A DNA stretch of 64,000 nt from Vanessa cardui (GCF_905220365.1 NC_061135.1:1195501-1259500); one strand, 5' to 3'; shown: positions 33,550-44,800, numbered from the stretch's first letter. Made by a program: numbers and translations. Notes: a model not told the origin generated them from the letters alone.

Positions 33550-33857
33550 TATGGTTTTTGTGCTATTGGTTGACGAACGAGCATATGGGCCACCTGTGGT
33601 CAGTACGGTAAGTTGTCACCTCTGCCCATAGACAACGGCGCTGTAAGAAATATTAACCATTCCTTACATCGTCAATGCGCCACCAACCTTGGGAACTAAG
33701 ATGTTATGTCCCTTGTGCCTGTAGTTACACTGGCTTACTCACCCTTCATACCGGAACACAACAATACCAAGTACTGTTTGTTTGATGGTAGCATATCTAT
33801 TAAGTGGTACCTACCCAGAGGGACTTACCCAACACCAAGTTACCACAATAAAAAGAC
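33550..33857 (-). mobile_element. SINE-A copy, near full length
   Basis: GACGAGCATATGGGCCACC through CCTGTAGTTACACTGGCT to GGGACTTACCCAACACCAAG. The last 30 bp near 33830 are decayed. Confidence 0.85.
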
Positions 33858-34224
33858 TTGGCGCAAATCTTTCAAAAAATTCGAAACGGCCTTATATACC
33901 AGCTTTGTATAATTATATTACTTACTAGATACAGTATTTCCAACGTCTATTTAATTAATTATATTATAAACAATTATATTTTTAGAACATTCAACACAAT
34001 GAAATGGGTTTAAAACAACGCGTAATTAATTATAACTCAGAAGTTTATAGGCTAATCCGCGTGACGTAATGGATTACTACGCGCCGTAACAAAACACATC
34101 GCTAATTATAATATCGAGTTTCATTTTCTTTATTTATCAAAACTCGTTACTATCTGTCACTTATCATATAATATTTATCCCTCGCGTGTTAAGAGTTTAT
34201 TTATTATGTGTTAGACAAAAGTTG

Positions 34225-34660
34225 TAGTCTATGTTCTTCCTTGGAGTTAAAATTTACTTTAACAACAACAACAACAGCCTGTAAATTCCCACTGCTGGGC
34301 TAAAGACCTTCTCTCCCTTTAAGGAAAAGGTTTGGAACATATTCCACCGCGCTGTTCCAATGCGGGTTGGTGGAATGCACATGTGGTAGAATTTCTATGA
34401 AATATGTCACATGCAGGTTTCCTCACGATGTTTTCCTTCACCGCTGAGAACGAGATGAATTATAAAGACAAATTAAGCACATGAAACGGCGGTGCTTGGC
34501 GTAATCATCGGTTAAGATGCACGCGTTCTAACCACTGGGCCATCTCGACTCTTTAACTCGAATGCTTTAACAAATTTCATCAAATTCGCTTCATCAGTTT
34601 GGCAGTGAAATGACGACAGACAAACAGACAGACAGACTAACTTTAATATTTATAATATTT
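34225..34660 (-). mobile_element. Family F element split by a SINE-B insertion
   Basis: The F block TTCCTTGGAGTTAAAATTTA lies at 34238-34258. The continuation TTTCATCAAATTCGCTTCAT, GGCAGTGAAATGACGACAGA and (CAGA)n lies at 34571-34650. The SINE-B between them makes F the older element. Confidence 0.7.
34262..34555 (-). mobile_element. SINE-B copy inserted in family F
   Basis: CAACAACAACAACAGCCTG at the left, CCACTGGGCCATCTCGAC at the right, with CTTTAAC on both sides as a possible short target duplication. The B-box segment is partly deleted (GCTTGGCGTAATCATCGG). Confidence 0.88.
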
Positions 34661-35298
34661 GATATACACTCTCCAATAAATAACGTTAGAAAAAACGGAA
34701 TATTTTACAGTAATATTTTGGATATCAACTGGAATACAGTTTTATCAGATTTTTTCTCAAATTCTAAGCGTTGACAAATGGCTTTTCACAAGAGGGTCGA
34801 CCTCTGACGTTAATATCATGAGCGCTTATGACTATTTCTGTCGCAAGATTACAATAGTTTTGTAATACCGAGATGCTTGTAGTACACGGCTGTCTGAGTA
34901 CCTATTGTCAACGTTTTCACCATTTTAACTAGCTTATTTATAATACACAAATGTATCGTAACAAGTGGCTTACTTTGTAGATACATATACAGAGTAACGT
35001 CTTTTTTTTATTTAATTTACAACGTCCACGGGCTCATAGTTGCCCGTGCCTTTTTTACATTAAACATTTTGGCGTTTTATATTATATATTGTTACTGAAC
35101 ATCAGCAGATCTTCGCTGGATTTCATTCTTTTCGTATTCTTGGGAGACGTGGCCCACACTGCCTATTTTTCCACTTTCCACATATACAAAATATATAATA
35201 AATAATATATAACAAATAGTATATGCGTTATTATTTTTACTAAAATCCAGTACCGTCGATCATATCTCTCCCAGGTAGATACCATATATCCTTATAAA
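34661..35298. other. Non-coding stretch, nothing recognised
   Basis: No repeat-family block or exon-like frame. Confidence 0.45.
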
Positions 35299-35590
35299 AA
35301 CAACAACAATTATAGCCTGTATATTTCATACTGCTGGGCTATGGCTTCCTCTGCCTTTAAGAAAAAGGTTTGTAACATATTTCACTACGCTGTGGCATTG
35401 CGGTTTGGTGGTATGCACATGTGTCAGAATTTCTATGAAATTAGACACATGCAGGTTTTGTCACGATGTTTTCTTTCCCCGCCGAGCACGTGATGAATTA
35501 AACACAAATTAAGCACATGAATATTCAGTGGAACTTGCCTGGGTTTGAACTTGTTGTTATGTACGTGTAACCACTGGGCCATCTCGCCTC
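35299..35590 (-). mobile_element. SINE-B copy
   Basis: CAACAACAATTATAGCCTGT through GACACATGCAGGTTTTGTCA to CCACTGGGCCATCTCGCC, with small deletions around the B-box. Confidence 0.85.
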
Positions 35591-36029
35591 TTATATTCTT
35601 AAAAGACCAAATTTAATATCTTAAAATGTCTGGACTACTGGACTAAAAAATAGGTAAATAAAAATACTAACCTCTCCAAGGGTTGACATCGAACAAAACC
35701 GTAAGTGCCGTAACAAAAAAAGGGTCTTCGTATCTCGAACCATTAGCAATTGCGTTCTAAATATAGTACGTACATATTATATACGTTGTTTTATGTACAA
35801 TGGAGTAATCATTCGAGCGAACTCATTTGGAAGGCTTGAAATACATCAAGTGACAGCGTACTGGCAATTTATCTCCATGTATCCCTCACTCGAGATCCCT
35901 GAGGTGCCTCTTAGACAAATTCAATGATCATACCACTTACTTGACTTATAAATTGTATTACTTACATAAAGATACTTATGAGCCGTTTAATGAGAGCTTT
36001 AAGAACCTCCTCAAATGTCGGAGAAGAAT
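35591..36029. other. Spacer, nothing recognised
   Basis: No recognised block. Confidence 0.45.
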
Positions 36030-36160
36030 AAATATCGAGATTCTGGATGGTTCTTGTTGAAACTATATTCCAAATCAGTGGTAGCTCAACTTAATATAGT
36101 TTTATTAAATATTACTAAAAATGTGCTTCTAAGAGCCTACTTAAATAAAGTATAATTTGA
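36030..36160 (+). mobile_element. Family D tail, diverged
   Basis: TTCTGGATGGTTCTTGTTG, CCAAATCAGTGGTAGCTCAA and GAGCCTACTTAAATAAAGTA follow the D order. Confidence 0.5.
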
Positions 36161-36393
36161 CTAAAACGAGGTCGTACAATTCTTACAAGACGCATCCCTT
36201 CTCTCCTATTTAAGGATCTACATTGTTTCAAAGCGGGATCACAGGATTCACTTTTTTGTATACCGGTTTGTCTACAAGAGACTATAGTTTTGTAAGTCTA
36301 TAGGAACTGATAAGAACATACATAGATATATAAAATATTAGCTTCCAAGGTTAGTGACGCTTTAGCGATATAAGAAAAGCATAATATCTTCTT

Positions 36394-36605
36394 ACGACCT
36401 CCGTGGTCGAGTGGTGTGTACGACACTCCGAGGTCCTGGGTTCGATTCCCGGCCGAGTCTATGTAGTAGATGTCCATAAGTTTTCTATGTTGTCTTGGGT
36501 CTGGGTGTTTGTGGTACGGTCGTTACTTCTGATTTTCCATCGCACAAGTGCTTAAGCTACTTACATTGGGATCAGAGTAATGTATGTGATGTTGTCTCAT
36601 ATTTA
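36394..36605 (+). mobile_element. SINE-C copy, near full length
   Basis: GACCTCCGTGGTCGAGTGG, then a deletion of the GGTTTTCATGGGTACGC segment, then GGGTTCGATTCCCGGCCGAG and GTAATGTATGTGATGTTGTC. Confidence 0.9.
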
Positions 36606-36644
36606 TATGTATTTATTAAAATAAAAAAAAAAAATTAAAAAAAT

Positions 36645-36740
36645 TTGCTATACCAAATTTCATCAAATTCAATTCTGCGGTTTGGTCGTGAAAGAGCGAC
36701 AGACAGACAGAGTTACTTTCACATTTATAATCTAACATAG
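36645..36740 (-). mobile_element. Family F fragment
   Basis: ACCAAATTTCATCAAATTCA, GCGGTTTGGTCGTGAAAGAG and (CAGA)2 followed by GTTACTTTCACATTTATAA. Confidence 0.65.
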
Positions 36741-37044
36741 ATTTAAAAAAACTTTAACACTGAATTCTGATTGGTGTAATTATTAAAATCCCTATTCAAA
36801 CCCTCGAAAGCCGTTTTGTTTCGTAACATAATTTGTTATAATTATAAAACTTGGAAACGTTTAATTAACATCTGGGAATTACATGCCCTGAATCATGCTC
36901 GCCGACGCGATGCTTAGCGGCGTTCTCTTTTCTAAGACACCTAAGTGTCTGTTGGCTGGCGGCATGTGGTCTAAGTCATGTATTTATTAATATTGGCACT
37001 ATAAGTATTATATTGCAGTGAGTACAAGAACACTTGTATTTTTA

Positions 37045-37590
37045 ACCGACCCCAAAAAGGTTATCAATTCGACGTGTATGTATGTAAATAATAATAAATA
37101 TATAAATATGGGACAACATCACATACATTACTTTGATTCCAATGTAAATAGCTGAAGCACTTGTGTTATGGAAATCAGAAGTAACGACGGTACCACAAAC
37201 ACCCAGACCCAAGACAACATAGAAAACTAATGGTAATCTACATTGACTCCGCCGGGAATCGAACCCGGGACCTCAGAGTGGCGTACCCATGAAAACCAGT
37301 GTACACCCCACTCGACCATGGAGTTTGTCAAAATGTAACCTTGTTTAGAATTTTATAATATTTGGTATGATGTACCATTTGGGCTTCCCAGCATTGAGCT
37401 TTTGAGCTTAATTTCGTAAGTGTATACTTGTGTATTTGTTCAAGAATTTCTCGAAAACTGAAAGTCGTATCGATATGATCATTTTTAATTCATCTTAGAT
37501 ACACTTCAACGAAGGGAACGGTGAAATTTTAATTAAAATCGGTCCAGTAGTTTTAGAGATATAGATAAATTACTCGTAAGAAAATATAGG
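37045..37590 (+). mobile_element. Family H element split by SINE-C
   Basis: TTAACCGACCCCAAAAAGG, CAATTCGACGTGTATGTATG lies left of the SINE. TTTCTCGAAAACTGAAAGTC, TTAAAATCGGTCCAGTAG and TTTTAGAGATA lie right of it. This order is widespread in insect genomes; the element class is uncertain. Confidence 0.6.
37085..37330 (-). mobile_element. SINE-C copy inserted in family H
   Basis: GACAACATCACATACATTAC to GGAATCGAACCCGGGACC and CCACTCGACCATGGAG, with all SINE-C blocks complemented. An ATA-rich tail lies at the left. Confidence 0.92.
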
Positions 37591-37709
37591 TAGGTAGTTG
37601 TATAGTTATTGTTATGTTACTGTGTGACGTATCTATTGGCGCCTCTTGGGGGTATGACCGACTTGTTACCGCTACCGTAAACTACACAACGCTCTCTTAT
37701 ACCAACATG

Positions 37710-38018
37710 TTTTACTTGGTGGTAAGGCTTTGTTCAAGCCCGTCTGGGTAGGTACCACCCACTCATCAGTTATTCTACCGCCAAATAACAGTTCTCAGTA
37801 TTGTTGTGTTCCGGTTTGAAGGGTGAGTGAGCCAGTGTAACTACAGGCACAAGGGACATAACATCTTAGTTCCCAAGGTTGGTGGCGCATTGACGATGAA
37901 AGGAATAGTTAATATTTCTTACAGCGTCATTGTCTATGTGTGATGTTGACCACTTACCATCAGGTGGCCCATATGCTTGTCCGCCAATTTATATCATAAA
38001 AAAAAAGAAAAAAAAAAA
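37710..38018 (+). mobile_element. SINE-A copy, full length with poly-A tail
   Basis: This is the best SINE-A reference in the window. It runs from ACTTGGTGGTAAGGCTTTG, TTCTACCGCCAAATAACAG, TTCCGGTTTGAAGGGTGAG, CATCTTAGTTCCCAAGGTTG and CATCAGGTGGCCCATATGC to an A-rich tail at 37997-38018. The tail fixes the sense direction of the family. Confidence 0.93.
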
Positions 38019-38984
38019 TGTCGTCTACGCCGTCACTCCTCTCCTTAGTATACGTAAAAATATTGTATTCTTTAGACATACTACACTAATTTGGTAAATT
38101 AAGATAAACATCATTGTACTGCCAGCATTGTTATTAGATTACTAAAACATGTAGAAGTACAGTAACTATACAATGTATGTTTAACACAAATATGATTTAC
38201 CATAGCGTAAACTTATTATGATTATAATAAATGAATTATTAACCATTAAATAGAGTAGCTTCTAAATTGTACCAAAACCTACCCTCAGGAAATATTCGCA
38301 CTCAAGACATTTCTGAGATGTACTTTACTAAGTCTGGGAGCAAACAGCTACATTATTACATTAAATATTAATATTTTACCCGTTTCGTTTAAATATTTAA
38401 CGGCTATATAAATGGCAACAATATTTTTTTGTGATTTTTGTTTTGCTCTGCTCTGCTCTGAGCATAAATCGAGCAAATGGGCCACTTTAAATGTCATTGG
38501 TTAATATTTCCCTTGAGCATATTGAGAGTAGGCTCACGTTGAAAACAAAACACAAAAATAAAAAAAAGGTACTTTCGGATATATTGTTAAAGTAAACCCA
38601 ATTATCCTCTTTCCTTTAATATTTTTTCATACTATAAACTGTAATATTATAATATTTTATATTTATATTAATACTATAATATTATAAACTGACCAAACAA
38701 ATTGTCATAATCAGCTGTGATTTTGGGTTACTGATTGAATATCATCAATTGTGTTTTCTCCAATATTTTGGAACAAAAAAGGACAATTAAGATGTATATA
38801 ATCTTATAACTATTTCACTTTCTTACTAGCTGTATGAAAACCTAAAAATTCTACAAATAAATCAGTTTATCAGATACTGAAATCTGGCATAGCATCTTCT
38901 GTAACATTCATATGAACGATGCTTTCCTCCATCTCAAATACTGACACTTGACGGGTTTGAACCCGTTATCACTAGTTTCGTTAT
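38019..38984. other. AT-rich stretch, nothing recognised
   Basis: A short TGCTC array lies at 38442-38460. A palindromic AT tract (TAATATTATA repeated) lies near 38640-38690. Confidence 0.45.
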
Positions 38985-38986
38985 CT

Positions 38987-39287
38987 TACAACAACAACAG
39001 CCTGTAAATTCCCACAGCTGGGCTAAAGGCCTCCTCTTCCTTTGAGGAGAAGGTTTGGAACATATTCCACCAAGCTGTTCCAATGCGAGTTGGTGGAATA
39101 CACATGTGGCAGAATTTCTATGAAATTTGTCAAATGCAGGTTTCCTCACGATGTTTTCCTTCACCGCTGAGAACGAGATGAATTATAAAGACAAATTAAG
39201 CACATGAAACGGCGGTGCTTGCCTGGGTTGAACCCGCAATCACCGGTTAAGATGCACGCGTTCTAACCACTGGACCATCTCGACTCT
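38987..39287 (-). mobile_element. SINE-B copy, near full length
   Basis: CAACAACAACAGCCTGTAAA to CCACTGGACCATCTCGAC. TTCGTTATCTTAC on the left and TTCGTTTCTTAC on the right look like a target duplication with one lost base. Confidence 0.9.
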
Positions 39288-39592
39288 TCGTTTCTTACCT
39301 TTACCTAAAATAAAATAAAAGCATTTCAGTGTTACAAATATAGATCTGTCAGTCAACCGTCTTCCCAATCCGTCTTAATTAAGCGCTGACCAAATTATAA
39401 TTGAATTAATTTCGACAATAGATTTATGTTCCAGACAGAGAAAGGTCAAGCGATGTCAGCTAGATATTAGAAGCCTTAAATTTATATCACGTGGGAGGCA
39501 GACAGCGTGTAAATGAAATAAGTTAAACAGAAAAAATTAAAAATAAACTTACATAACGTATTACCCTCAAATTTTTAGTTTATTATACGATA

Positions 39593-39860
39593 CTAGCGAC
39601 CCGTCCCGTCTTCGCACGGGTACAATACTGATATTAAATATACTACAGAATTTGTTTATTTACGACATCCCATTACAAACTTCTAAAACTATCAGCGTCT
39701 CTTTACTATATTATCCTCGTATTATACACAAAAACCTTCCTCTCGAATCACTCTATGTATTAAAAAAAAACCGTATCAAAATTAAGTTTTACAGATTTAA
39801 GCATACAAAGGGACATAAAGACAGAGAAAGCAACTTTGTTTTATACTATGTAGTGATAGT
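39593..39860 (+). mobile_element. Family E copy, near complete
   Basis: ACTAGCGACCCGTCCCGTC, TTCGCACGGGTACAATACTG, TTTATTTACGACATCCCATT, AACCTTCCTCTCGAATCACT and AACTTTGTTTTATACTATGT. The 105-codon frame 39652-39969 that runs across it is chance. Confidence 0.8.
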
Positions 39861-40531
39861 ACAAAAAAGTGCGTATCAAAAACTTCTTAATAACACGCCT
39901 TATAAAGGATCAATACCGAACGTACACCAAATCCACGATTACAAGATTTTAGGATCGAATTTGTTCTAGAAAAACAATCATTTCAGATCAGTGACTTGTG
40001 AAATAACCTCAACCTCTAATATCGAGAATTGTTTGTTGATATTAATACGTGTTATTTGTTGTTTGAAGGTTTCTTAAAATGGAGTCTTGGAAATTACAAT
40101 GATTACGTCATGTTACAGGATTAAAAATGTAAAGTTATCCCAATTTCGGAATGTAGGTTTATCCAAGGAACAGTGGTTGCCCTTTTTTTTCTAAAGATAA
40201 TGGAAGAAAAAGTACAATTCAATTGATGTGTTCTGAATGAAAATCAACTGCGAAATTTATATCCTGTAATAAACCCTTTTTATTATTACAATCATTTAAA
40301 ACGGGATATTAAGTATGTTTTTTATTTTTAAATAAATAATAATAGTAATAATAAAAATAACCATTAATTTAAAACAATGTTTAAATTTATAAGGATACAT
40401 TTCATATGTATAGTAGAGTAAGATAAAATATCTGCGGTATTTTATTACAGAAACGAATACTTACCTTATTAATTTTAGCTGGAGTGTTGGATTAGAGGCA
40501 ACTAATTAGAACGTGTAAAATATTTTATATT
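39861..40531. other. Non-coding stretch, nothing recognised
   Basis: No repeat-family block. Confidence 0.45.
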
Positions 40532-40835
40532 ATAGCTAGCTGTGCCCTCAACGTGCGCGTTTGAATTTAACAAAATAGTGATCGTCTAATTCGTAGATTT
40601 TACTTCAACTTATTTAATCAGCTTTAGTGATATTAAGTCGTTGGTGGAAGGCACGATGAGACTGCGGAGTGGTAAGCGCGACTGTCGTCGGTAATCGACA
40701 GTATAATTGTAAAATAAAAGTAGTGTAACTTACTCTTTATTACATCAGCTACAGCCAGTGAAAGTTACATCAAAATCATAGCATAGCCGTCTCAGAGATT
40801 AGCCGGAGCCAAATAGACAGACGAAAATGGTAAAA
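40532..40835 (+). mobile_element. Family G copy split by a 120-bp insertion
   Basis: CTAGCTGTGCCCTCAACG and CGTTTGAATTTAACAAAAT lie left of the insert. CAGTGAAAGTTACATCAAAA and CGTCTCAGAGATTAGCCGGA lie right of it, in the order of the copy at 29934. Confidence 0.6.
40624..40743. mobile_element. Small insertion with 7-bp duplication inside family G
   Basis: ATCAGCT flanks the segment (40617-40623 and 40744-40750). The 120-bp insert contains CTGCGGAGTGGTAAGCGCG, which resembles a pol III A-box region, and ends in a T/A-rich stretch. It may be a short truncated SINE of a fourth family. I see only this copy. Confidence 0.45.
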
Positions 40836-41313
40836 AATAACAATTTGGCATGTGTCTACATACATATGCATTTATTTAATAAAAAGCAGTTATTACAATA
40901 TTATAAATAGACACTTCAATTTTATTACATGTATATTGTTGTTATTAAAAAATATATACTTTTACTACATTACAGATATGTAGATTGGTGACTTACATTT
41001 GTAAAATGTTTTGGATACTTTAAAATATCCTGTTATTGATAAATAAACAGATAAACCAGCCGTCTTATTAAAACGAAAAGCCCCCCCAAGGAAAGAGTCT
41101 CGTACCCCAAAGGAATCCTCCAATATTCGCGAATCACATCAAAGACTTTTCCCACTCGATTACGTCCAAAAGCCTATGCATTCACAAAATATTGAATTTT
41201 CTTCAAACAACTTGCTTATAGAATATTGTAATCGTCGAACCTTTATATGAAAACTTAAAAATTCCGCCTATACATTTCAGCGATTTTGCAATAAAAACGA
41301 TGTATTATAATAA
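40836..41313. other. AT-rich spacer, nothing recognised
   Basis: No recognised block. Confidence 0.45.
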
Positions 41314-41314
41314 T

Positions 41315-41380
41315 AACAACCTGTTAATTTCCCACTGCTGCAGTAAGACCTCTTCTCCTTTTGAGGAGAAGTTTTGGACC
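41315..41380 (-). mobile_element. SINE-B tail fragment
   Basis: AACAACCTGTTAATTTCCCA and CCTTTTGAGGAGAAG only; it stops at TTTTGGACC. Confidence 0.65.
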
Positions 41381-41424
41381 TCCGATTAATAAATCGGCAA
41401 AATTAAATATATTAATACTTAATA

Positions 41425-41650
41425 ACTTGGTGGTAGTGTTTAGTGTAGCTCGATTGGGTAGTTGCCACGTTCCACCCACCTATTCTGCTACTCTCATCAG
41501 AAATTCTACCGCCAAAGAACAATACTTAGTATTGTTGTATTCCGGTTTGTAGCGTGAGTGAACCAGTGTACCTAACTACAGACATACGGGACATAACATC
41601 TTAGCTACCAAGCATGGTTGATACCTTACCATCAGATGACCCATTTAACA
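41425..41650 (+). mobile_element. SINE-A copy with a 3' deletion
   Basis: ACTTGGTGGTAGTGTTTAG, TTCTACCGCCAAAGAACAA, TTCCGGTTTGTAGCGTGAG and GACATAACATCTTAGC are followed at once by CCTTACCATCAGATGACCC. The CATTGACGATGTAAGG segment is lost. Confidence 0.8.
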
Positions 41651-41850
41651 AACCGCCTCCATACATTCGCCGGCGGTTTTTTCGAACTGATATGACATGG
41701 GAACCTTCAAGAAAAAAGCGTACTCCTTTATTAGAGACCGGCAACGCACCTGCAAGCCCCCTGGTGTTGCAGATGTCCATGGGCGGCACTTTCCGTCAGG
41801 TGAGCCTGCTCGTTTGCCAACTATGCCATAAAAAAGACACTACCTAAGAA
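41651..41850 (+). mobile_element. Family I SINE-like repeat with A-rich end
   Basis: AAGCGTACTCCTTTATTAGA, ACCGGCAACGCACCTGCAAG, TGGTGTTGCAGATGTCCATG and GCCTGCTCGTTTGCCAACTA end in CCATAAAAAAGA. This block order is very common in moth and butterfly genomes. Its end resembles the SINE-A end, so the two may share a 3' region. Confidence 0.7.
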
Positions 41851-41860
41851 AATTATATTC

Positions 41861-42301
41861 TAGAAATTAGTTTATTCATTTAATATTTTACTGCAAAAGA
41901 AATACGTTAAGCTAAAATAACTTGCAGCCAACCTTAAAGGAAAGAGCGTTTAGAAAAATAAATGAATTTGAGACGAATTACACGTAAAAATGTAAATAAA
42001 ATATACGAATATATTTTGTAATATAATAAAGTCACGTCATGTCATACAAATTAAATAATAGATTTTACAGGTAAAATGTGGAAAATGGTATTATCTTTGT
42101 GTCAAAACTGTTCATTTTTCAGATGTTCCAATTTCAAATTTTGTCTGTTTATTTTTTATCAGTGTTTTTTCTCTACTTTGGATGATCGATGTTTTAACGA
42201 TGAGGCTTAATCTTGTACATATCTCTTGTAATAAAGTGTTTATTGAGTTTTTATTTGAAGTTTGTATAATCGTGGCCGTGAACAAGACGATTTCATTACT
42301 A
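41861..42301. other. AT-rich spacer, nothing recognised
   Basis: No recognised block. Confidence 0.45.
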
Positions 42302-42546
42302 GAATAATATTAATAATAAATATTGGACAACGTCACATACATTACTCTGATCTCAATGTAAGTAGCTAAAGCACTTGTGTTATGGAAACTCAGAAGTAAC
42401 GAAGGTACCACAAAAACCCAGACCCAAGATGTCATAGAAAACTAATAAACCTTCTACATCGACTCGGCCGGGAATCGAACCCGGGACCTCAGAGTGGCGT
42501 ACCCATGAAAACCGGTGTACACACCACTCGACCGCAGAGGTTGTCA
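42302..42546 (-). mobile_element. SINE-C copy, full length
   Basis: GACAACGTCACATACATTAC to GGCCGGGAATCGAACCCGGG and CCACTCGACCGCAGAG, very close to the copy at 37085-37330. Confidence 0.92.
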
Positions 42547-42619
42547 TCTATGTAGAAATACTGTTACATTTATTAAAACTCACATTATATATTTTGGCAT
42601 AGCAATTATTTATTATATA

Positions 42620-42790
42620 CTAGTTGTTACCTGTGGCTGCGCTCGCGCTTAAGGTGTTTAGTTGTCTTTGGAGTTCAAATTTGCTTCATAGCAAATTTCA
42701 TTAAATTTCATCGTTCAGCGGTTTGGTAGTTATAGTAACAGACAGATAAACAAACAGAGTTACTTACACATTTATAGAATATATGTATAA
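42620..42790 (-). mobile_element. Family F copy
   Basis: ACTAGTTGTTACCTGTGGC, TCTTTGGAGTTCAAATTTGC, GCGGTTTGGTAGTTATAG and GAGTTACTTACACATTTATA. Confidence 0.65.
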
Positions 42791-42967
42791 AAGTATAGAT
42801 ATAATTTAAAAATACTTTTAATTCGAAACATGTTTTTACTCACAGATACTAAATTAATATTGCGTTCACAATACGTTTGCCTTATTTGATGATAGACTGC
42901 AAAAAGCTACAATGACGTCAGAAAGCAAGTTCTCACCTCGCAGTCATATCTCATTATAATATTAGTG

Positions 42968-43003
42968 TATATAAATTGCATTGAAACGTGCAAGCTTCAA
43001 ACG
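42968..43003 (+). promoter_or_regulatory. Candidate TATA-type core promoter
   Basis: TATATAAAT at 42968-42976 is followed 31 bp downstream by TTCAAAC, which could serve as an initiator. A GC-balanced single-copy leader-like stretch follows (43004-43075), with ATGTCGCGGCACTCGGCC at 43057. The reading frame from that ATG stops after 13 codons unless spliced. The geometry is right but the evidence is weak. Confidence 0.25.
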
Positions 43004-43204
43004 AGCCAGTTCCGGAGATAGCTCGCCCACACGTTATGCAGTCCGGGCAGACACGATGTCGCGGCACTCGGCCAAAAAGTTTACTTTACAACAGTAATAC
43101 AACTACTATTTAATTGAATATAACTAGAATGTGACGTCACAATGTAAATAATGGAATTCTTTACGATTGTATGTTTTAACTTCAAGTATTTTACAGTGAT
43201 GTGT

Positions 43205-43295
43205 TAGGCAACAATGTAGCCTGTGTCCTTTATTGAAGTCGTGTTTACTTCATACCAAATTTCATGAAATTCGGTTGTACGTGTACGACTCATAG
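43205..43295 (-). mobile_element. Family F fragment
   Basis: TGTGTTAGGCAACAATGTAG, TTACTTCATACCAAATTTCA and TGAAATTCGGTTGTACGTG match the F minus strand. Confidence 0.5.
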
Positions 43296-43723
43296 CTAAT
43301 TAAATGTAAAAACAAAATTAAAAGAAAAACACAATAAGTTTTACCCTCACAACAGCGCAATTTTTAAGACATTTTCTGCCTCGCCTGCCTACCAACTCTA
43401 TGGAACCGGCGGTTATTCCTAACGATACTTAGGAACCTATAATAAAAAGATCGTACTCATATTTTCAAGGCACAGCCTCATTCTCAGCATAGTCGTTTGT
43501 TATCTATAATATAAAAAAGAAAAAAATAAACAAAACAATAAATCGAAAACGCATAAGTACGTTTAAATAATATTACATAACATCCTAAACAATAGAAATA
43601 GGGTGACAAATAGAAAAAAAAAAGAATAGAAAATAGATCGTCTGGCAATTGAAGATCGTCTGAAAATTGGAAGGAGGCATTTTCCTTAAGTTGTATTTTC
43701 TGCCAGTTTAATCCTGTAATTCA
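43296..43723. other. AT-rich spacer, nothing recognised
   Basis: No recognised block. Confidence 0.45.
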
Positions 43724-43870
43724 AACTCAAACTCAAATTCCTTTATTCAATATAGAAGCATCACATTTACTTATTGATAGTCAAATTAAACACTACCACC
43801 GGCTCAGAAAAAGGAACACCCTGACCTAAGAAGAACCGGAGAAATAAACTACCATTGAAAATCAGCGTTG
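43724..43870 (-). mobile_element. Family D2 LINE 3' end
   Basis: AACTCAAACTCAAATTCCTT (complemented tail repeat), TAGTCAAATTAAACACTACC, ACCGGCTCAGAAAAAGGAA and CCTGACCTAAGAAGAACCGG. Confidence 0.8.
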
Positions 43871-44105
43871 GGTTCTTGAAACCCAACTTGGAAGCTGAAT
43901 GGTGCACCTTTAGGATACGTTAAGTATCATTGTGTTGTTTTGTGTTGTTGTTGTTGTTTTTTTTTTGTATATTAAGTTAGTCAGTAGTTACCTATAGTTA
44001 GTTAATGTATTTTTTTAATTTTTGTTATTTTTCTTTTTTTGTTTTAATTTTTTTATACCTTTTATTATGTACTGTGTCCTAATAAACATTTCATTCTTTC
44101 TTTCT
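43871..44105 (+). mobile_element. Probable LINE 3' end with CTTT tail
   Basis: A T-rich stretch with GTGTTGTTGTTGTTG ends in ACTGTGTCCTAATAAACAT and TTCATTCTTTCTTTCTTC. A polyadenylation-like AATAAA followed by a short simple repeat fits a LINE end. This is a single copy here, so the call is tentative. Confidence 0.35.
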
Positions 44106-44319
44106 TCAGCGGGTTTTTTTTTTGTCAAAGTATTTAATTTCATAATATATTTAATATAATGCTACGTGTAAACGATCTTAATGAAGATATAATCATACTA
44201 TCCGATGTTCAACTAACTACATAGATAGACAATATGTACGGTCGTGTATATATCCATGGTCTAAATCAAGTACATCACATCTATTCTGTAGCTGCCAATA
44301 AAACAATTAGCAGCTGGTC

Positions 44320-44455
44320 AGTGAGCGATGGTCGCATTAATCTTATCACCGCCGCCGACTCTCGTGTCGACCGGTCCATCAGTCAACCGACATAACCCAG
44401 CTCTGCCCTTACACGTGTCTATACGAGTACACCTTATGTATTAATAGCGTGAGCC
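44320..44455. other. GC-balanced single-copy patch
   Basis: CACCGCCGCCGACTCTCGTG, GACCGGTCCATCAGTC and E-box CAGCTG lie in an AT-rich neighbourhood. There is no open frame of note and no repeat similarity. It might be a conserved regulatory element. Confidence 0.25.
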
Positions 44456-44562
44456 GATTTTTGTCACAGTAATTATGGGCACACACTGAAAAATAATAAA
44501 AAAAAAAATTTAATATCGTTTTATCATTTTGCAATCAAATGTGAATTAGTGACTTGCAACGC

Positions 44563-44800
44563 ACTTGTGACGCACGGGTGCAATACTAATACCAATTATA
44601 CCACAGAATTTGTTTATTTACGACATCACATTAGAAACTTTCTTTACAAAATTGTCCATATACAAAAACCTTTCTCTCGAATCACTCTATCTATTAAAAA
44701 AACCGCATCAAAATCCGTTGCCTAATTATAAAGATCTAAGCACACATATGGAGCGGTAGCGGTAAGCAACTTTGTTTTATACTATGTCATGAAATTAAAA
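44563..44800 (+). mobile_element. Family E copy
   Basis: TTGTGACGCACGGGTGCAAT, TTTATTTACGACATCACATT, CTCTCGAATCACTCTATC and AAACCGCATCAAAATCCGTT. Its second half is included in the tandem duplication that follows. Confidence 0.75.

Noticed and set aside
39652..39969. 105-codon plus-strand frame
   Set aside because: It overlies a family E repeat and its residues follow AT-rich composition.
41601..41847. Overlapping 62- and 77-codon frames
   Set aside because: Both are translations of the SINE-A end and family I repeat.
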